From the NCBI RefSeq assembly GCF_024355225.1, contig NZ_VCNH01000008.1, positions 3,534,001-3,598,000 of the forward strand: a stretch of DNA of 64,000 bases. Reading direction: 5' to 3'. This document shows positions 60,431 to 64,000 of this stretch, piece by piece (position 1 is the first letter of the stretch; the number at the start of each line of letters is the position of its first letter). The position numbers were made by a program, and so were the translations under genes. This DNA comes from Roseovarius sp. M141 (GTDB lineage Bacteria > Pseudomonadota > Alphaproteobacteria > Rhodobacterales > Rhodobacteraceae). A model generated the notes under the pieces. That model worked only from the letters and a program-made list of their open reading frames with translations. It had not been told where the DNA came from and searched no databases.

Positions 60431-60671
60431 CTTGGATGTCCTGTGTTGCTCGGACCCGAAGGCCGCGAAGTGTCATGGGAACTTCCATCTTATCATTTTT
60501 GCGCATGGTTGAAAGGAAGAGCGGCATGCATCCCCCGCAATCTGCCGATTTACCCAAGGCGCGGTACACCTTGCCGGGCGTGATGAGCGCCGTCGGGTCC
60601 GCGGCCCTCATCCAGTTGATCGCGGCGTCTATGTCGTGATTGGTGATGCTCTGGCAATGACAGATGATCAT
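60405..60671 (-). CDS. bfd: Bacterioferritin-associated ferredoxin
   Basis: 88 residues. [2Fe-2S] ligands C4-x-C6 and C45-x2-C48 ([10 protein letters not shown] and [11 protein letters not shown]) match the Bfd Fer2_BFD domain. The C-terminal 30 residues after the domain ([23 protein letters not shown]) exceed typical Bfd length, perhaps because the gene is fused into the bfr start. Bfd donates electrons to Bfr to release Fe2+. Known pair: bfd-bfr. Confidence 0.93.
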   Translation of the reverse strand: MIICHCQSITNHDIDAAINWMRAADPTALITPGKVYRALGKSADCGGCMPLFLSTMRKNDKMEVPMTLRGLRVRATQDIQDERRQESN

Positions 60672-60698
60672 GACACTTCTCCTTGGCGCAGGCCCGGC

Positions 60699-61718
60699 TT
60701 AGAATTCGTAGGCGATGACGGTGCCGATCGTGTGGGTCTTGTCCGCTCCCTCGCGGCCATAGCGGTAGCCAAGCGACGCAAAGACATTCGTCGCCAGTTC
60801 CATTTCGCCGGTCACGGTCGCCAGATGGTCGATGCGCGCGCCGTCCAGCTTACGGCTGGCATAAACGCCCGACACAGTGACGGGACCGAACGGCGCGGCA
60901 AGGCCGACAGAACCATATTTGGCCGCTGTGGATGTGCCGGCGAAATCGGTGAAATAGGCCATCTCCGCCAGCAGCTCGACAGGGCGCCCCAGATCGTAGG
61001 TATGCGTAGCGCCCACCACCGCGCCCCTTTGGTCATGTGTATCGCCCGCGCCGCGTGCAAGGTTTTGCACACCCGCGCTATAAGTCGTCGCGCCCAGTTC
61101 GCCAGCCATCGTGATGGTGATACTGTCCGGCCCGCTGGTGTTGCCGACACCGCCGTCCAGCAGGCTGCCCGGCCCACGCCTGCGGCCCAGCGACTTGCTC
61201 AGGACCGAGCGGTCAGCGTTGAACAGGGCGACCGACACGACATTCTCGGACGCGCCGATGGCAAAGGGGATCAGCACCGCGCCGCCGATCTGTTCAGTCA
61301 GCTGGTAATCCTCGGCGAAATCGGCACCAAAGATGCCGGGCGCCTCGTCCCATGCGATGCCGAAGGCCGGGTTGAACTTGCCCAGAATGATCTCACCGGC
61401 GCCGAAATCATGCGCAAAGAAGAACTCCTCGGCATACAGCCCGTGATCCTCGAACACGCGGTCGCCGGTGGCGTCGATGATCGGCTCGAAGGTCAGCGCA
61501 AGGTTCAGCGACGACGACGCGCCGAGGGCCATGGTGATCGCCGCCTCGATGGTGGCGTAGGTATCGCTGAACTCGATGGCTGGATCGCTAGAATCGACCA
61601 CGGTGTCATTCTCGATCTCGACCGAGAATTCCGCCGCAAACGGGCCGTATTCCCATGCCAGCGCAGGCGAGGCCGATAACAGCACCAGTGCACCTGCAAT
61701 GGGGGCCAGTTTGGTCAT
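60699..61718 (-). CDS. Outer-membrane porin-like protein
   Basis: 339 residues from ATG 61718, with signal KLAPIAGALVLLSASPALA-WEYGPF. The body alternates short amphipathic strands (EFSVEIENDTVVDSS, SLNLALTFEPIID, EIILGKFNPAFGIAWDEAPGIFG) and ends in a terminal aromatic (GTVIAYEF), the C-terminal Phe of beta-barrel outer-membrane proteins. It probably admits an iron source in this operon. 27 nt before bfd on the same strand; 44 nt after the imelysin stop. Confidence 0.75.
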   Translation of the reverse strand: MTKLAPIAGALVLLSASPALAWEYGPFAAEFSVEIENDTVVDSSDPAIEFSDTYATIEAAITMALGASSSLNLALTFEPIIDATGDRVFEDHGLYAEEFFFAHDFGAGEIILGKFNPAFGIAWDEAPGIFGADFAEDYQLTEQIGGAVLIPFAIGASENVVSVALFNADRSVLSKSLGRRRGPGSLLDGGVGNTSGPDSITITMAGELGATTYSAGVQNLARGAGDTHDQRGAVVGATHTYDLGRPVELLAEMAYFTDFAGTSTAAKYGSVGLAAPFGPVTVSGVYASRKLDGARIDHLATVTGEMELATNVFASLGYRYGREGADKTHTIGTVIAYEF

Positions 61719-61762
61719 GAATTCGTCTTTCTTCTGTCTTTGCATCATCTGGTCAGGTTGCC

Positions 61763-63025
61763 CTACTGAAACACGGCATCGGGATCATCCAGACTGTCGG
61801 ACCCCTCGAACGCGATGGCATCCACGCCCAGCACGGTCACGATCCGCTCGATCGTGCGGGTCTGATCGACCAGCCCGTCGACACCGCCCATGACCAGCGC
61901 CTCGCCCGCCGCGTTGCCGCGCGCCAGCATCTGGTCATAGGCCGTGCCGGCCTCGGCTGCGGTCTTGATCCGGCCCAGTGCGCGCATGGTGGTCGACAGC
62001 TTGGTCTGCATCTCGCCATCCAGCGCGGCATCGGTTTCAGCCACCAGTTCGGACAGCGACGGCCCGCTGACCATGCTGCCATCGATGCGGATATATGCGC
62101 CCAGATAAACGTTCTGGATCCCCAGACCGTCATAGTAATGGCTGTTATGCGTATTGTCCGAGAAGCAGTCATGCTCTTCCTCGGGATCATTCAGCATCAG
62201 GCCCAGCCGCATCCGCTCGCCCGCCTGTTCGCCGTAGCTGAGGCTGCCCATGCCGGTCAGGATGGCGGAAATGCCGGCATTCTCGTCTCTGGTGACGGCC
62301 TCGCGCGCGGCGCCGCCCTCGGTCCATTGCCCGGCCATCCAGTCCAGATCCGAAATCAGCAGATCGGTCGCGGCGCTCAGGTAATCAGCGCGGCGATCAC
62401 AATTGTCGTTAGTGCAGTCCTCGCCCGAGCCATAGTCGGTCCAGGGCCGCTCGCCCGTGCCTGCATCGGTGCCGTTCAGGTCCTGCCCCCACAGCAGGAA
62501 TTCGATCGCGTGATAGCCGGTCGCGACGTTCGCCTCGACACCGCCCGCCTCGTGCAGGGTATCCGACAGCAGGTCGGGTGTGATCTGGCCTGCGTCGATC
62601 TCTTGGCCCGACAGGGTGAATTTGGGGTTGGCAATCACGTTCAACGCCTTCAGGTCGTTCTCGTCCGAGGCGCCGCCATAGGCCGCATCGACATAATCGA
62701 TCAGCCCCTCGTCCAGCGGCCACGCGTTCACCTTGCCCTCCCAATCGTCGACGATGGGATTGCCGAAACGGAACACCTCGGTCTGCTGATACGGCACGCG
62801 CGCGGCGAGCCATGCAGCGCGCGCTGCCTGAAGCGCCTCTGCCGACGGCGCATCAATCAGCGCTGTCACCGCCTCTTTCAGTGTGCGCGCGGCGGCTGCG
62901 CTGTCCTCGTACCCGGCAGCGGCGATGTCCGCATAGGTGGTCAGCACCTCGGATTTGGTCGCGGCAAAGGCGGGCAGCGTCAGGGCAAGCCCAAGCGCGG
63001 TCGTGCTGAGAAAGAGACGGGTCAT
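61763..63025 (-). CDS. Imelysin-family iron-regulated protein (IrpA-like)
   Basis: 420 residues, signal TRLFLSTTALGLALTLPAFA-AT. The GxHxxE motif is intact as G170-Y-H172-A-I-E175 in ATGYHAIEFLLWGQDLNG, the most characteristic imelysin site. Further blocks: PIVDDWEGKVNAWPLDEGLIDYVD, GERPWTDYG, EDCTNDNCDRRADYL and the C-terminal SDNTHNSHYYDGLGIQNVYLGAYIRIDG. IrpA/ICMP-type proteins are periplasmic and iron-regulated (known). It is the fourth gene from the predicted iron-responsive promoter. Confidence 0.92.
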   Translation of the reverse strand: MTRLFLSTTALGLALTLPAFAATKSEVLTTYADIAAAGYEDSAAAARTLKEAVTALIDAPSAEALQAARAAWLAARVPYQQTEVFRFGNPIVDDWEGKVNAWPLDEGLIDYVDAAYGGASDENDLKALNVIANPKFTLSGQEIDAGQITPDLLSDTLHEAGGVEANVATGYHAIEFLLWGQDLNGTDAGTGERPWTDYGSGEDCTNDNCDRRADYLSAATDLLISDLDWMAGQWTEGGAAREAVTRDENAGISAILTGMGSLSYGEQAGERMRLGLMLNDPEEEHDCFSDNTHNSHYYDGLGIQNVYLGAYIRIDGSMVSGPSLSELVAETDAALDGEMQTKLSTTMRALGRIKTAAEAGTAYDQMLARGNAAGEALVMGGVDGLVDQTRTIERIVTVLGVDAIAFEGSDSLDDPDAVFQ

Positions 63026-63040
63026 AAGCAGATCGATCCT

Positions 63041-63520
63041 TTAGTGAAGCGTTTTCGGCACAGCGGCGCGCCGTGCCAAGTCACGGGGCGCGGCCAGCGC
63101 CATGCATTTCAGGGCCAGCCCACATTCGCAGGCAAGTGAGGCGAACACCGGCGCCATGTCGGCGCGCACGATCAGCGTTGCCATCAGCAGCGCATCCTCG
63201 CGCGCGCCCTCGGCGGCGGCGGCAATGAAATTGGCGAAGCATGATTCATCGGCGCCAAGGCATTTGCAGGTGACGGCATGGCGCATCAATGGGCGGCGGC
63301 AGTGATCCGCGCATAGCTCCATCAGCGTTTCCCACGCATCAGACGCGGCGGTGCCATGATCGGGGCCCAGCGCGGCGGCGAAATCATCGCGCACGGCCTG
63401 CCGGCTGCGCGCGCCATCACACCACAGGCGCAGGTATAGCACCGACGCGGCCTCCAACCCCTCCATATGGGCCAGTTGCCCGACAGGCGCGCCGCCGCGG
63501 GATGTGGGTTGCGCGCTCAT
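63041..63520 (-). CDS. Cysteine-rich conserved hypothetical protein in the iron operon
   Basis: 159 residues with nine cysteines: WCDG, ELCADHCRRPLMRHAVTCKCLGADESCFANF and ACECGLALKC. The spacing C-x3-C, C-x-C, C-x-C and paired His near them suggest metal or Fe-S binding, but no family is recognised. No signal or TM segment, so it is cytoplasmic. ATG 63520 overlaps hemP by 4 nt, and irpA follows 15 nt after the stop. Could couple iron status to the operon's products; this is inference. Confidence 0.6.
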   Translation of the reverse strand: MSAQPTSRGGAPVGQLAHMEGLEAASVLYLRLWCDGARSRQAVRDDFAAALGPDHGTAASDAWETLMELCADHCRRPLMRHAVTCKCLGADESCFANFIAAAAEGAREDALLMATLIVRADMAPVFASLACECGLALKCMALAAPRDLARRAAVPKTLH

Positions 63521-63684
63521 TTCGTCAGGATCAGCTTGCCCGCGCGGGTGATGCGCAGGGTATAAACCTTGTCGTCCAGCACGATACGCGCCTGATCACC
63601 ATTCATCACCAGTTGCTGCGCGTCATATGTGGGCAGATCACTGGCGATATGGCCGATCTCGATTGTTTTGGGCTGAAGCGTCAT
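63517..63684 (-). CDS. hemP: Hemin uptake protein HemP
   Basis: 55 residues: MTLQPKTIEIGHIASDLPTYDAQQLVMNGDQARIVLDDKVYTLRITRAGKLILTK, with the HemP core G-D-x-A-x-I-x-L-x-x-x-x-Y-x-L-R-x-T-R-x-x-K-L-I-L-T-K. HemP is a small protein tied to haem/iron uptake loci. AGGAGG lies 7-8 nt before ATG 63684, and the ATG overlaps the stop of the upstream 55-codon gene (ATGA). No hmuRSTUV genes are in the window. Confidence 0.92.
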   Translation of the reverse strand: MTLQPKTIEIGHIASDLPTYDAQQLVMNGDQARIVLDDKVYTLRITRAGKLILTK

Positions 63685-63848
63685 GTCATAGCCTCCTGGG
63701 GGGCACGCGCACGATCCAGCATCCATTCCAGGCTGAACCCCTCAATACCGCCGACGTCCTGCCATCTCTGGGCGGTCTCGGCGGCGCAGGGGCGCACGGT
63801 TCCGCTTGGAGCGGTCTGTGGCTGGTCGGGCAATGTCTTGGGCCGCAT
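63681..63848 (-). CDS. Unannotated 55-residue protein directly upstream of hemP
   Basis: Short frame read from ATG 63848 to TGA 63681-63683. The start is preceded by AGGA six nt upstream, and the stop overlaps the hemP ATG (ATGA), the same coupling used between hemP and the next gene. The product begins MRPKTLPDQPQTAPSGTVRP, contains a single Cys and ends with an acidic/aromatic helix GIEGFSLEWMLDRARAP. I do not recognise a family. It lies 92 nt downstream of the predicted iron operator, the first gene position of the operon. Being short, it could also be a leader whose translation tunes hemP. Confidence 0.5.
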   Translation of the reverse strand: MRPKTLPDQPQTAPSGTVRPCAAETAQRWQDVGGIEGFSLEWMLDRARAPQEAMT

Positions 63849-63939
63849 CGCGCGTCCTATCTGTGAACATCCGTCGGCTTCCCCATGCGCTATCGCGCCA
63901 CATCGCGGGGTGGCTGGTAAGTTTCTATTCCTGAGTGAA

Positions 63940-63956
63940 TTGATAGGCTATGTCAA
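63940..63956 (-). promoter_or_regulatory. TTGA-N9-TCAA dyad, candidate iron-responsive operator
   Basis: TTGA-TAGGCTATG-TCAA, a TGA-N9-TCA dyad of the type described for RirA/Iron-Rhodo boxes in alphaproteobacteria. Read on the minus strand it includes TTGACA (63951-63956), a good -35. No convincing -10 follows; the best is AGGAAT with 18-nt spacing. Nothing else is recognised between 63849 and 64000. Confidence 0.5.
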
Positions 63957-64000
63957 TCCGACTTATTTGGTCGGAAACATTTTTTTACTTTTGATCCTGA

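Noticed and set aside
1-64000. CRISPR array, rRNA operon, prophage or plasmid origin
   Set aside because: No regularly spaced repeats, rRNA sequence, phage structural genes or iteron clusters were seen.

Overview
This 64 kb window is GC-rich chromosomal DNA from an alphaproteobacterium, most likely a marine member of the Rhodobacteraceae (Roseobacter group). The support is indirect but consistent: rpsU divergent from a COQ9-family gene, DUF1244 and DUF2237 proteins, pseudoazurin, a TRAP carboxylate transporter, two branched-chain-type (HAAT) ABC clusters, a soluble Mo-dependent NAD formate dehydrogenase operon, HemP, and an interspersed intergenic motif (TTCTTG-N4-AAATATCC type) that I associate with this group. 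Most genes look like ordinary chromosomal genes. Two short AT-richer patches, around 5.04-5.6 kb and 9.4-10.1 kb, look like accessory DNA, and the second abuts an IS1380-family insertion sequence.

Layout. 0-2.6 kb: D-amino-acid catabolism (end of a DgcA-like epimerase, D-amino-acid transaminase) facing DUF1244, a CHMI-type isomerase and an N-formylglutamate amidohydrolase. 2.7-5 kb: pyk, rpmI, rplT. 5-9.3 kb: a small DUF6471 gene, a membrane protein/BNR-repeat protein/quinone oxidoreductase operon, COQ9 and rpsU. 9.4-12 kb: a two-TM gene broken by an in-frame TGA, then the IS. 12-15 kb: TRAP transporter. 15-19.2 kb: membrane protein, AspA/AstE-like deacylase, Usp plus alanine/sodium symporter. 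19.3-25.6 kb: HAAT ABC cluster with an extra signal-less binding-protein paralogue. 25.6-28.7 kb: unknown protein, epimerase, sugar transferase, gpsA. 29-31.4 kb: polar amino acid ABC transporter. 31.5-38.5 kb: LysR regulator and fdsGBA-fdhD-fdsD. 38.5-44 kb: second HAAT ABC cluster, whose livG carries a frameshift. 44.2-55.9 kb: pseudoazurin, DUF2237, pth, rplY, ABM and HIT proteins, glycosyltransferase and sulfotransferase pair, PfkB kinase, nth, Ada-like methyltransferase, OmpA lipoprotein, GNAT, leuB. 55.97 kb: tRNA-Pro(CGG).

56.3-64 kb on the minus strand is one tightly packed iron-handling transcription unit. It reads from a TTGA-N9-TCAA operator-like dyad through an unannotated 55-codon gene, hemP, a cysteine-rich unknown, imelysin, porin, bfd, bfr, di-haem oxidoreductase, a second imelysin and a DUF1513 protein. 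It is the most system-like block in the window, combining predicted iron capture, redox chemistry and ferritin storage and release behind one predicted iron-responsive promoter. The other points of interest are the two disrupted genes, the probably cytoplasmic HAAT binding-protein paralogue, and several strong dyads next to start codons.
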